DNA of 64,000 nucleotides from Mycolicibacterium hassiacum DSM 44199 (GCF_900603025.1 NZ_LR026975.1:2542001-2606000), one strand, 5' to 3'. Positions 40,886 to 49,041 are shown, counted from the stretch's first letter. Numbers and translations: made by a program. The notes: generated from the letters alone by a model not told the origin.

Positions 40886-41635
40886 TCAGCGAACCGGGAC
40901 CGAGAAACCCCACGGCAGCTCGAGCCGGTGCGCGGCGAGCAGATCCGCATCCGAGAGGATGTCGGCGATCGGCCCGTCGGCGAGGATGACACCCCCGTCC
41001 ATCACCACCGCGCGATCGCACAGCTGGGCGGCGTACGGCAGGTCGTGGGTGACGATCAGCATCGTCGAGTCCAGGCCCGCCAGTGTCTCGGCCAGCTCCC
41101 GCCGCGACACCGGGTCGAGGTTGGCCGACGGCTCGTCGAGCACGAGAATGTCGGGCGCACAGGCCAACACAGTGGCCAGTGCGGCGCGGCGACGCTGTCC
41201 GGCCGACAGGTGCGTGGGGCTGCGGTCGGCGTGTTCGGTCAGCGACACCACCCGCAGGGCGTGCGCAACCCGCGCCGCGAGCTCCTCGCCCTGCAGCCCG
41301 AAGTTCGCCGGGCCGAACGCCACGTCCTGGGCGACGGTCGGCATGAACAACTGATCGTCGGGGTCCTGGAAGACCAGCCCTACTCGGCGGCGGATCTCCT
41401 GGATAGTTTTGCGTTCCAGCGGAATTCCGCTGATGTGCACGCTGCCCGAGGTCGCCGTGAGCACCCCGTTGAGGTGCAGCATCAGGGTGGTCTTGCCCGC
41501 ACCGTTGGGACCGAGTACCGCGACCCGCTCGCCGGCCCGCACGGTCAGGTCGACGCCGTTGAGGGCCGCGTGCCCGTCCGGATACACATGGTGCAGGCCC
41601 TCGATCCGGATCGCGGCGTGCCGACCGTCAGCCAC
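40886..41635 (-). CDS. cbiO: Cobalt/nickel ECF transporter ATPase CbiO
   Basis: The 249-residue ABC ATPase energises the CbiMNQO importer. Walker A is LGPNGAGKTTLM (about 38-49), the Q-loop has GLVFQDPDDQLF, the signature is LSAGQRRRAALA (about 139-150), Walker B is ILVLDEPSANLD and the switch is IVTHDLPYA. The start lies 8 bases inside the end of cbiQ, and the gene closes the arsR-cbiM-N-Q-O set. Confidence 0.95.
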   Translation of the reverse strand: MADGRHAAIRIEGLHHVYPDGHAALNGVDLTVRAGERVAVLGPNGAGKTTLMLHLNGVLTATSGSVHISGIPLERKTIQEIRRRVGLVFQDPDDQLFMPTVAQDVAFGPANFGLQGEELAARVAHALRVVSLTEHADRSPTHLSAGQRRRAALATVLACAPDILVLDEPSANLDPVSRRELAETLAGLDSTMLIVTHDLPYAAQLCDRAVVMDGGVILADGPIADILSDADLLAAHRLELPWGFSVPVR

Positions 41636-42416
41636 CGATCAGCCCCACCGTCGTCCACGCCGCCACCGAGACCGCCGCCGCGGCGACGGCGGGTGTCAGT
41701 GCGGCCGCCCACTGCCGGGCGGTGGCCTTCGGCGGAGCCCCGACCACCGCGAGATCCGGTGCGCTGCCTTCGAAGCCGCGCGAGAGCATGGCCGCGTACA
41801 CCCGCTCACCGCGTTCGTAGGAGCGCAGGAACAGCGCACCGATCCCGGCCGCGATCGCCCGGGCCTGGTGCAGGGCGCGCGGCGAGTCGCCGCGGGCGAT
41901 GCGGGCCATGCGCATCCGGCCGGCCTCGGCGGTCAGCAGGTCGATGTAGCGGATCATCAGCACCAGCACCGAGGTCATCACCCCGGGCACGCCGAGCCGG
42001 CTCAGCGCCGCCGGCAGTTCGGCCGCCGAGGTGGTGGCGGCGACCGTCAGCGCAGCGGCCACCCCGAGCGTGCCCTTGATCACGATCCCCCAGGCGGCCC
42101 ACAGTCCGGCCACCGACAGCTGCAGTCCGGCCACCGTGACGCGTTGCCCGCCTTCGGCGAACGGCAGCAGCACCGCCAGCACCAGGAACGGCGCCTCGAT
42201 GAGCATCCGGGGCAGCACCCACCGCAGCGGGATACGCGCCAGCCGCCACACCGCGACGATGATCACGGCATAGGCCGCGAACGGCCAGAACGTCTCGCGC
42301 GGCGTCGCCACCACGGCGAGCACGAACAGCAACAGCGCGACGATCTTCACCTCGGCGGGTGCCCGGTGCACCGCGGAGTCGCCGTGGCGGTAGAGCGGAT
42401 GTGCGCCGGCGCCCAT
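41628..42416 (-). CDS. cbiQ: Cobalt/nickel ECF transporter permease CbiQ
   Basis: The 262-residue transmembrane T-component begins at the ATG at 42416, one base after the cbiN stop; a longer frame upstream runs through cbiN and is not used. It begins MGAGAHPLYRHGDS, has AEVKIVALLLFVLAVV as first helix, and carries the cytosolic coupling motifs AAALSRLGVP-like (LPAALSRLGVPGVM) and AAMLSRGFEG (about 212-221) that dock onto CbiO. About five to six helices are seen. Confidence 0.92.
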   Translation of the reverse strand: MGAGAHPLYRHGDSAVHRAPAEVKIVALLLFVLAVVATPRETFWPFAAYAVIIVAVWRLARIPLRWVLPRMLIEAPFLVLAVLLPFAEGGQRVTVAGLQLSVAGLWAAWGIVIKGTLGVAAALTVAATTSAAELPAALSRLGVPGVMTSVLVLMIRYIDLLTAEAGRMRMARIARGDSPRALHQARAIAAGIGALFLRSYERGERVYAAMLSRGFEGSAPDLAVVGAPPKATARQWAAALTPAVAAAAVSVAAWTTVGLIGG

Positions 42417-42417
42417 G

Positions 42418-42771
42418 TCAGCGCGGGCTCGAGGCGGGCTTGTCGCGGCGGCTGCGGGCGATCGCCCAGAACAGCGCGCCGGCGGCGCCGACGGTGACCA
42501 CCACCCCGATGACGCCGGCCAGCCCACCGGTGCCCTCGCGGCCGCCGAGGGTGTAGTCGGCCAGCGGGGAATCCGCCAGGTGATGTTCGGCGGCGTGCTG
42601 GGCGATGCACTCGCCGACGAGTTCCTCACCGGCGTCGGTCTCGACCACCTCACAGCCCCGCAGCGTGGCCGAGTCCAGCCCGTCGGGGCTGGAGCTGGCG
42701 AAATACGAGAACACCCCGGCGATCAGCAGCGTGACCGCCGCGAACGCCACCCAGAACGTCCGCTGCTTCAT
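42418..42771 (-). CDS. cbiN: Cobalt transport accessory protein CbiN
   Basis: The 117-residue protein has two transmembrane helices (about 7-24 and 84-104) around an extracytoplasmic loop. The loop starts with SSSPDGLDSATL, the PDGL motif typical of CbiN, and holds a cysteine pair (RGCEVV, GECIAQHAAEHH) next to histidines. CbiN assists metal loading onto CbiM. The start overlaps the cbiM stop by ATGA. Confidence 0.92.
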   Translation of the reverse strand: MKQRTFWVAFAAVTLLIAGVFSYFASSSPDGLDSATLRGCEVVETDAGEELVGECIAQHAAEHHLADSPLADYTLGGREGTGGLAGVIGVVVTVGAAGALFWAIARSRRDKPASSPR

Positions 42772-43445
42772 GCCGCCACCTGCTTTCGTGCCTGCTCGGT
42801 CCCGCGCAGCAGATACACCAGGTCGGGCCGGGCCTGTGCGACCGCCAGCACCGTGGCCGCGGTGATCACACCCTCACCGATGCCGATGAGCGCGTGGGTG
42901 CCGAACATGTAGCCGGCCACCGCGCCCAGCGAACCCGACCCGGCCCCGCCGATCGCGTACTCGAGCACGAACGCCATTGCCGCGGCGACGGTTCCGACGA
43001 GACCGGCGAGGAACGCCAGCACACCCAGCCCGCCCGGCCGGCGCGACAGCAGTACCCGGCGCAGGGCGACGGCGACCCCGTACCCGACGGCCACCCCCAC
43101 CACGGCCATGTTGGTGATGTTGGTGCCGAGCGCGGTGACCCCGCCGTCGGCGAACAGCAGCGCCTGCACCACCAGCACGATGGTCAGGCACAGCACGCCG
43201 GTATAGGGGCCGACCAGGATGGCCGCCAGTGCACCGCCGAGCAGGTGCCCGCTCACCCCGGGCAGGATCGGGAAGTTGATCATCTGGGCCGCGAAGATGA
43301 AGGCCGCGACGAGGCCGGCCAGCGGGACGGTGCGCTCGTCGAGCTCCGATCGCGCCTTGACCGCCGCGACCGCCACCGCACCGATCGCGACGACGCCGAA
43401 GATCAGCGAGGTCGGAGCGTTGACGATGCCGTCGCTCATGTGCAT
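42768..43445 (-). CDS. cbiM: Cobalt/nickel substrate-binding membrane component CbiM
   Basis: CbiM captures the metal ion; in this family the free amino end and His2 are ligands, so the N-terminus must be Met-His. I therefore place the start at the ATG at 43445 (MHMSDGIVNAP), not at the in-frame start 21 bases upstream that would bury the histidine. The 225-residue protein has about six to seven helices, with INFPILPGVSGHLLGGALAA and GYMFGTHALIGIGEGVI as core motifs. An ArsR-type operator lies directly upstream. Confidence 0.92.
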   Translation of the reverse strand: MHMSDGIVNAPTSLIFGVVAIGAVAVAAVKARSELDERTVPLAGLVAAFIFAAQMINFPILPGVSGHLLGGALAAILVGPYTGVLCLTIVLVVQALLFADGGVTALGTNITNMAVVGVAVGYGVAVALRRVLLSRRPGGLGVLAFLAGLVGTVAAAMAFVLEYAIGGAGSGSLGAVAGYMFGTHALIGIGEGVITAATVLAVAQARPDLVYLLRGTEQARKQVAA

Positions 43446-43488
43446 AGCGACTGGGTTCACGTTCACAGGGGGAGCCTAAGCCGCATGG

Positions 43489-43519
43489 TGAACATCTGTC
43501 TAGATGAACAGATGTTCAT
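43489..43519. promoter_or_regulatory. ArsR/SmtB-type operator between arsR and cbiM
   Basis: The perfect 11-bp arms TGAACATCTGT (43489-43499) and ACAGATGTTCA (43508-43518) have an 8-base spacer. Nested in the right half is ATGAACA-GA-TGTTCAT (43504-43519), which matches the 12-2-12 type of SmtB/ArsR sites. It lies 10 bases after the arsR stop and about 44-74 bases before the cbiM start, so metal-dependent control of cbiMNQO is the natural reading. Confidence 0.75.
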
Positions 43520-43528
43520 GCTGTGGAT

Positions 43529-43858
43529 TCAGCCGTGCCGGGCGCCGATCCAGTGCAGCAGATCGTGCACGGTCTGGTCCTCGAGCCGGTAGCTGACTGT
43601 GCGCCCCACCCGGGTCGAACTGACCCAGCCCTGCTGGCGCAACACCCGCAGCGCCTGCGAGACCGCGTTCTCACTGCGGCCGAGCGCGGCGGCCAGGTCC
43701 CCCACGCAGATGCCGGGCGCCCGGTGCAGACACAACAGGATTTCCAGCCGGTTGGGGTCGGAGAGCAGATCGAAGCGCAGCGTCCACCCCGCGGTGTCGA
43801 CGTCCTTCAGCGCCGACGAGGCTCGTTTGACCTGCGAGAGGTCACCTGGCTGGACCAC
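43529..43858 (-). CDS. ArsR/SmtB-family metal-sensing repressor
   Basis: The 109-residue protein has the winged helix LSDPNRLEILLCLHRAPGICVGDLAAALGRSENAVSQALRVLRQQG (about 32-78, given as landmarks: DPNRLEILLCL and ENAVSQALRVL). The last helix carries DQTVHDLLHWIGARHG; an Asp and three His spaced here resemble the alpha-5 metal site of nickel/cobalt sensors such as NmtR. It is upstream of and co-directional with cbiMNQO, with the operator between them. Cobalt or nickel as ligand is inferred from this context. GTG start. Confidence 0.88.
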   Translation of the reverse strand: MVQPGDLSQVKRASSALKDVDTAGWTLRFDLLSDPNRLEILLCLHRAPGICVGDLAAALGRSENAVSQALRVLRQQGWVSSTRVGRTVSYRLEDQTVHDLLHWIGARHG

Positions 43859-43899
43859 TCCTCGAATCTAATCCAGGACCGGCCCACCGCGGGCGCGGC

Positions 43900-44195
43900 C
43901 CGGCCCGGCGCGCCGACACCCGGGACCGCCGACAGCGCGCGGTGTCGCGGTGTCGTGGTGGTGGTGTCGGGCTCTTCGCCGTCGACCGCGGGGTTGGGTG
44001 GTCCCGCGGCCTCACCGCCCTCGTCGTCGTTGTTGGTGGTAGGTCCGACGCCGTGGCGGTCGGTCAGGCGGGTGGTCCAGGCGTTCGGGTCATCACGGTC
44101 GACCTGGCGGTTGTGTGGTGGGCAGGCCGGCGCCGGTTCGTCGCGTTGGTGTGGGCGCCATCGGCCCGCCACCAACGCATCATGCTGACGCTGCG
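43900..44195 (-). pseudogene. Possible 3' remnant of a DUF222/HNH endonuclease gene
   Basis: The 342-bp gap between arsR and the GntR gene has no intact gene. One minus-strand frame reads RWRPHQRDEPAPACPPHN, then WTTRLTDRHGVGPTTNNDDE and an acidic, Thr-rich tail. The LTDRHG...NNDDEGG end resembles the LTERHGGNDDDGG end of the intact HNH endonuclease at 59923-61251. It has no start of its own. The likeness is short, so this is a suggestion only; otherwise I see nothing in the gap. Confidence 0.28.
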
Positions 44196-44200
44196 GTCCG

Positions 44201-44917
44201 CTAGTCCAGGAACCCGTGCAGCAGCGCGGCCGACCCCTCGACGTGGGCGCGCATCGCGGCCTCCGCGGCATCGGCGTCACCGGCCAGGATGGCCAGCACA
44301 ATCGCCTCGTGCTGATCGTTGGAGTGCGCGATGTTGCGGGACAGCAGCGGGATTCGGTCCAGCATTGTGTTGAGCCGCATCCGGTTCTCGGCGACCAGCG
44401 GCACCAGCGACGGGCTGCCCGCGGCCTCGGCGATGGCCAGATGCAGCCGGGAATCCAGCCTCCGGTAATCCTGTTCGGACGCCGCCCGCACGTCACCGAG
44501 CCGGTTCCACAGGGTCTCGCGTTCGGCGGCGGTGAGCGCCCGGCCGGCCGCCATCCGCGCCGCACCGACCTCGAGGATCTCCCGCAGCCGCAGGGTGTCG
44601 TCGAGTTCGGCGGGACTCACCCGGTCCGCTCCGGCGGGTTGGCGGGGCAGCTCCTCGGCCAGGAACGTGCCACCGTAGCGCCCGCGCCGTGACACCAGAT
44701 AACCGGCGTCGGCCAGCGACTTGATGGCCTCCCGCACCGTGTCGCGGCTGACCCCGAGCCGGGTCGCCAGCTCGCGCTCCGGCGGCAGCGCCTCCCCCGG
44801 CTGCAGCACCCCGAGCCGGATGGTCTGCAGCAGCCGCCACACCGTCTCCTCGAAGGCGTTGCCGGGCCGCACCGGACGCAGCAGCGCCGCGCTGATGATC
44901 TCCGGGTCGGCCGACAT
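44201..44917 (-). CDS. GntR/FadR-family regulator
   Basis: The 238-residue protein has an N-terminal winged helix (GEALPPERELATRLGVSRDTVREAIKSL, about 41-68, landmark PPERELATRLGVSR) and a C-terminal FCD all-helical ligand domain. The FCD domain shows the Asp/His metal pattern (LDSRLHLAIAEAAGS, NDQHEAIVLAIL). It lies 11 bases after the SDR gene and probably regulates the glutamyl-amine operon in which it is the last gene. The ligand is unknown. Confidence 0.9.
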   Translation of the reverse strand: MSADPEIISAALLRPVRPGNAFEETVWRLLQTIRLGVLQPGEALPPERELATRLGVSRDTVREAIKSLADAGYLVSRRGRYGGTFLAEELPRQPAGADRVSPAELDDTLRLREILEVGAARMAAGRALTAAERETLWNRLGDVRAASEQDYRRLDSRLHLAIAEAAGSPSLVPLVAENRMRLNTMLDRIPLLSRNIAHSNDQHEAIVLAILAGDADAAEAAMRAHVEGSAALLHGFLD

Positions 44918-44928
44918 GTCGAGACGCG

Positions 44929-45699
44929 TTATAGCGGGGTGACGTAGTGGCCGCTGATGCCGCCGTCGACCAGGAATGTCGACGCGGTGATGAACGATGC
45001 GTCGTCGCTGGCCAGGAACGCCACCGCGGCGGCGAGCTCCTCGGGTTCGGCGAACCGGCCCATCGGGATGTGCACCAGCCGCCGCGCCGCCCGCTCGGGA
45101 TCCTTGGCGAACAGCTCCTGCAGCAGCGGCGTGTTCACCGGTCCGGGGCACAGCGCGTTGACCCGGATGCCCTGGCGGGCGTACTGCACGCCGAGCTCCC
45201 GCGACATCGCCAGCACGCCGCCCTTGGAGGCGGTGTAGGAGATCTGGGAGGTGGCCGAGCCCATCACCGCCACGAACGACGCGGTGTTGATGATCGAGCC
45301 CTTCTGCCGCGGCACCATGTGCCGCAGGGCCGCCTTGCAGCACAAGAAGACCGATTTGAGGTTGACGTCCTGCACCCACTGCCAGGCCGCCGGCGTGGTG
45401 TCCTCGATGACATCGTCCTCGGGTGGGGAGATGCCGGCGTTGTTGAACGCGATGTCGACCGCTCCGTGGGTCTCGGCCGCGGTGTCGAACAGGTTGTCGA
45501 CCGCGGCCTCGTCGGAGACGTCCACGGGGACGAAGGTTCCGCCGAGCTCGTCGGCGACCTGTTTGGCGGCCGGGTCGATGTCGCCGATGACTATGGTGGC
45601 GCCTTCGGCGTGCAGCCGGCGGGCGGTGGCCAGCCCGATGCCGCTGCCGCCGCCGGTGATGACGGCCACCTTGCCCGCAAGTCGTTGGGTCAGATCCAT
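44929..45699 (-). CDS. Short-chain dehydrogenase/reductase (Rv2857c-type)
   Basis: The 256-residue classical SDR has the cofactor loop TGGGSGIGLA (15-24), NNAGIS (about 89-94) and the catalytic Ser-Tyr-Lys with YTASKGG (Tyr about 159). IGDID at the end of strand 2 favours NAD(H). The start ATG overlaps the aldehyde dehydrogenase stop by ATGA. It presumably oxidises an alcohol or reduces a keto group in the same pathway as AldC; the substrate is unknown. Confidence 0.9.
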   Translation of the reverse strand: MDLTQRLAGKVAVITGGGSGIGLATARRLHAEGATIVIGDIDPAAKQVADELGGTFVPVDVSDEAAVDNLFDTAAETHGAVDIAFNNAGISPPEDDVIEDTTPAAWQWVQDVNLKSVFLCCKAALRHMVPRQKGSIINTASFVAVMGSATSQISYTASKGGVLAMSRELGVQYARQGIRVNALCPGPVNTPLLQELFAKDPERAARRLVHIPMGRFAEPEELAAAVAFLASDDASFITASTFLVDGGISGHYVTPL

Positions 45700-47063
45700 C
45701 AGCCCTCCTCGACGGCGAAGAACACGTTCTTGGTTTCGGTGAACGACAGCGGGGCGTCGGGGCCGAGTTCGCGGCCGAGTCCGGACTGCTTGAACCCGCC
45801 GAACGGGGTGTGATAGCGCACCGACGAATGTGAATTGACCGACAGGTTGCCCGATTCCACCGCGCGGGCGACCCGCACCGCACGCGACAGGTCCCTGGTC
45901 CAGATCGACCCGGACAACCCGTAGTCGGTGGCGTTGGCCAGCGCGATCGCGTCGGCCTCGTCCTCGAACGGCAGCACGGTGACCACCGGCCCGAAGATCT
46001 CCTCGCGCACACACCGATCGGTGCGCGACGGGGTCAGCACGGTCGGCGGGAACCAGTACCCCGGCCCGGTGGGCGCGTCACCGCGGAACGCGACCGGCGC
46101 GTCGTCGGGCACGAACGATGCCACCCAGTCGCGGTGTTGTCTGGACACCAGCGGCCCCATCTCGGTGTCGCGGGACCGCGGATCGCCGACGACCACACCC
46201 TTGACCGCCGGCTCGAACAGCTCCATGAACCGGTCATAGACACTGCGCTGCACCAGGATCCGGCTGCGCGCACAGCAGTCCTGACCGGCGTTGTCGAACA
46301 CCCCGTAGGGCGCGGTGGCGGCGGCCCGCTCGAGGTCGCAGTCGTCGAAGACGATGTTGGCGCTCTTGCCGCCGAGTTCGAGCGTGACGCGTTTGACGTA
46401 CCGGGCGGCACCGGCCATCACCCGCTTGCCGACCTCGGTGGAGCCGGTGAACACGATCTTGCGGACGTCCGGGTGGCTGACGAAGCGCTCGCCGACCACC
46501 GGGCCCGGACCGGGCAGCACGCACAACAGATCCTCGGGCAGCCCCGCCTCGACGGCCAACTCCCCCAACCGGATCGTGGTCAGCGGCGTCCATTCCGCGG
46601 GTTTGAGCACCACCGCGTTGCCGGCCGCCAACGCCGGGGCGAACCCCCACGCCGCGATCGTCATCGGAAAGTTCCAGGGCGTGATGATGCCCACCACCCC
46701 GATGGGTTCGTTGAAGGTCACATCCAACCCACCGGCAACCGGAATCTGCTTGCCGCTCAATCGTTCCGGTGTGGCCGCGTAGTAGTTGAGCACATCGCGC
46801 ACATGACCGGCCTCCCATTCGGCGCCGGTGATCGGGTGTCCCGAGTTGGCGACCTCCAGGGCGGCCAGCTCGTCGATGTGAGCGTCGACGACCGAGGCGA
46901 ACGCCCGCAACGCCTCGGCGCGTTCGGCCGGCGCCAGCCGGGCCCACCGCCGTTGCGCCGCCTTGGCGCGGGCGACCGCCTCGTCCACCCCGGCTTCGTC
47001 GGTGAATTCGACGGTGCGCAACACCTCTTCGGTCGCCGGATTGATGATCTGTGCCGCGGTCAT
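45699..47063 (-). CDS. aldC: Aldehyde dehydrogenase AldC
   Basis: The 454-residue NAD(P)-dependent aldehyde dehydrogenase has the Asn of TPWNFPM (about 139-145), FTGSTEVGKRV (about 213), the glutamate of LELGGKSANI (about 237) and the catalytic cysteine in NAGQDCCARSRI (about 270). In PuuC-like settings such enzymes oxidise gamma-glutamyl-aminoaldehydes. It overlaps both neighbours by 4 bases and sits between the PuuD-like hydrolase and the SDR, as in M. tuberculosis Rv2857c-2859c. Confidence 0.92.
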   Translation of the reverse strand: MTAAQIINPATEEVLRTVEFTDEAGVDEAVARAKAAQRRWARLAPAERAEALRAFASVVDAHIDELAALEVANSGHPITGAEWEAGHVRDVLNYYAATPERLSGKQIPVAGGLDVTFNEPIGVVGIITPWNFPMTIAAWGFAPALAAGNAVVLKPAEWTPLTTIRLGELAVEAGLPEDLLCVLPGPGPVVGERFVSHPDVRKIVFTGSTEVGKRVMAGAARYVKRVTLELGGKSANIVFDDCDLERAAATAPYGVFDNAGQDCCARSRILVQRSVYDRFMELFEPAVKGVVVGDPRSRDTEMGPLVSRQHRDWVASFVPDDAPVAFRGDAPTGPGYWFPPTVLTPSRTDRCVREEIFGPVVTVLPFEDEADAIALANATDYGLSGSIWTRDLSRAVRVARAVESGNLSVNSHSSVRYHTPFGGFKQSGLGRELGPDAPLSFTETKNVFFAVEEG

Positions 47064-47857
47064 GGCCTGGTCCCTCCGCCGGTAGCCGCGACCGTCCCGC
47101 GCCTGGCGGCCGCGTACGCGTCGGCGGCCGCCACCACCGCGGCGAACAGCCGCAGGTCGTCGAGTCGTTCCTCGGGATGCCACTGCACCCCGAGCACCCA
47201 GCCGTCCGGGAAGCGCTGCGGGTCGCCCTCGATCGCCTCGACGACGCCTTCGTCGTCCCTGGCGCTGACGATCAGCCCGGCGCCGAGGCGGTCGATGGCC
47301 TGGTGGTGATAGCACCGCACCTCGGCGCTCGGCCCGATCAGCTCCGCCAGCCGGGTGCCCGCCACGGTGCGCACCGTCGAGGTGGCGAACACCGCGTTGC
47401 CGATCCGGTGTCGGCTGTGGCCGATCACGTCGGGCAGGTGTTGGTGCAGGGTGCCGCCGAACGCGACGTTGAGTACCTGCGCGCCGCGGCAGATACCCAG
47501 CAGCGGCATCCCCCGGTGCAGCGCGGCGCGCACCAGTGCGAATTCGAACTCGTCACGCCGCCGATTGTCGGCGCCCGGCTCGTCGGTGGCCGGGTGCCGT
47601 GGCTGCCCGTAGGCGTCCGGGCCCAGGTCGGGTCCGCCGGTGATGATCAGCCCGTCGATCCGGTCCAGCAGCTCATCGGCGAGTCCGGGGTCGACCGGCT
47701 GCGGCGGCAGCAGCACCGCGATACCGCCGGCGCCGCCGACCCCCTCGAGGTATGCAGCGGGCAGCAGCCCCGCCCGCACATCCCAGACGCCGGTCTGCGC
47801 CTGCTGCAGATAGGTCGTCAACCCGACGACGGGCCGCCTGTGCTCAGAGGCGCTCAA
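47060..47857 (-). CDS. Class I amidotransferase-like gamma-glutamyl hydrolase (PuuD type)
   Basis: The 265-residue peptidase C26 enzyme has the nucleophile in LLGICRGAQVLNV (Cys about 114), and the His-Glu pair in GVQWHPEERL (about 222-231). PuuD relatives hydrolyse gamma-glutamyl-GABA or similar conjugates. The start is TTG at 47857, lying 14 bases inside the end of the glnA4 remnant. With AldC and the SDR it suggests a gamma-glutamylated amine route whose synthetase is the broken gene upstream. Confidence 0.88.
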   Translation of the reverse strand: MSASEHRRPVVGLTTYLQQAQTGVWDVRAGLLPAAYLEGVGGAGGIAVLLPPQPVDPGLADELLDRIDGLIITGGPDLGPDAYGQPRHPATDEPGADNRRRDEFEFALVRAALHRGMPLLGICRGAQVLNVAFGGTLHQHLPDVIGHSRHRIGNAVFATSTVRTVAGTRLAELIGPSAEVRCYHHQAIDRLGAGLIVSARDDEGVVEAIEGDPQRFPDGWVLGVQWHPEERLDDLRLFAAVVAAADAYAAARRGTVAATGGGTRP

Positions 47858-48657
47858 ACCCGCGCATCCTTTCCCAATCCGTGACCGCCGAGTTGTAGGC
47901 GGACAGCTCGATCCGCGCGTTGTTGAGATAGTGTTCGACGACCTCGTCCCCGAACGCGGCGCGGGCCACCTCGGAGTTCTCGAACAGGGTCATCGCCTCG
48001 CCCAAGGTGGTCGGAAGTCGTTCGGCACCACTGGTGTACGCGTTGCCCACCATCGGCTCGGGCAGCGGCAGCTCGTTATCGATGCCGTACAGGCCGCCGA
48101 CGATCAGGGCGGCGACCGCCAGGTACTGGTTGACGTCCCCGCCGGGCGCCCGGTTCTCCATGCGCATGCCGGGGCCGTGACCGACCACCCGCAGCGCGCA
48201 GGTGCGGTTGTCCAGCCCCCAGGCGACGGCCGTGGGCGCGAAGCTGCCGTCCACGAAACGCTTGTAGGAGTTGATATTCGGCGCATAGAACAGGGTCAGC
48301 TCACGCAGGGTGGCGAGCTGGCCGGCGATGAAGCTGCGGAACATCGGTGACATCCCCAGCGGATCGCTGTCGTCGGCGAACACCGCCGATCCGTCCGGTC
48401 CGCGCAGCGAGATGTGGATGTGACAGCTGTTGCCCTCACGTTCGTCGAACTTCGCCATGAACGTGATGCTCTTGCCGTGCCGGTCGGCGATCTCCTTGGC
48501 GCCGTTCTTGTAGATGGTGTGGTTGTCGCAGGTGACGCGCGCGTGGTCGTAGCGGAACGCAATCTCCTGCTGGCCGAGGTTGCACTCCCCCTTGGCTCCT
48601 TCGCAGTACATGCCGGCGCCGGACATCCCGAGCCGGATGTCGCGCAGCAACGGCGGC
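47844..48657 (-). pseudogene. glnA4: 5'-truncated glutamine-synthetase-like gene (glnA4)
   Basis: Homology to GlnA4 starts abruptly at PPLLRDIRLGMSGAGMYCEG and runs to the normal end TDWERMRGFERL, about 270 residues. An intact family member is about 450-460. The missing part holds the beta-grasp domain and the first strands of the catalytic barrel, which complete the neighbour's active site, so activity is unlikely. The frame stays open upstream to an ATG at 48986, but that stretch is unrelated, Ser/Gly/Ala-repetitive (SGATSGAASGAGSGA) sequence. The retained part is undamaged (NSCHIHIS, NRTCALRVVG), so the loss looks recent. Confidence 0.82.
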
Positions 48658-48774
48658 CAACTTTTACACGGCTGACATTTCCAAAGGTAGGTTTCCAGAC
48701 CTTTTGACGACCGGCGACCGGACGGTGCCCGGGAGTTCGCCGCGCCCGATGCGGCCCCGGGGGTGTTACCCGGT

Positions 48775-48822
48775 GCGGCCCCCGATCCGGCCCCCGATGC
48801 GGCCCCCGATGTGGCCCCCGAT
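48775..48822. repeat. 12-bp tandem repeat, four copies
   Basis: Four consecutive copies of the type GCGGCCCCCGAT (first base pair varying: GC, CC, GC, GT) are followed by a partial fifth. Read on the minus strand it encodes the SGA-rich stretch of the chimeric frame in front of the glnA4 remnant. Confidence 0.85.
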
Positions 48823-49028
48823 GTGGCCGCAGCGCCTCGATGCCGACGCGCCGGCCCGAGCCGTCGGCTCGCCGGGCCGCGATCGATCGGCGGCGGCTCC
48901 CACCGGCCCCGCCCGGTCGCTACCGCGGCGAGATCGGGCCCGGTACCGGGTTTGCGGCAGCCGGCGAATGCGCGGAATCGCTGCATCGCAGGTCAGAAGC
49001 TTCCCGGGTTTCGAATCGGCAATTCGGG

Positions 49029-49034
49029 TAATGT
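49029..49034 (+). promoter_or_regulatory. -10 box for the amidotransferase gene
   Basis: TAATGT lies 7 bases before the GTG at 49042; no ribosome site is present. A leaderless transcript is likely. Confidence 0.5.
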
Positions 49035-49041
49035 CCGATAG

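Larger units (their letters stand above)
48658..49041. other. Junction region between broken glnA4 and the osmolyte genes
   Basis: These 384 bp hold no credible gene. Next to the glnA4 break (48660-48710) is an A/T-rich sliver with short inverted arms (AAAGGT/ACCTTT around a 10-base centre), unlike the surrounding GC-rich DNA. A 12-bp tandem repeat follows, and then the probable promoter of the amidotransferase gene. It is a likely recombination boundary. Confidence 0.6.

Noticed and set aside
43942..44373. Plus-strand gene in the gap before the GntR regulator
   Set aside because: The frame runs into the complement of the regulator gene, has Val/Gly/Arg-biased shadow composition and has no start signal.
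48775..48822. Short CRISPR-like array
   Set aside because: The units are 12 bp and directly adjacent with no spacers, and there are no cas genes.
47858..48986. Full-length 380-residue glutamine synthetase starting at the ATG at 48986
   Set aside because: The first 110 residues are unrelated, repetitive sequence outside the family, so the long frame is a chance fusion to a truncated gene.
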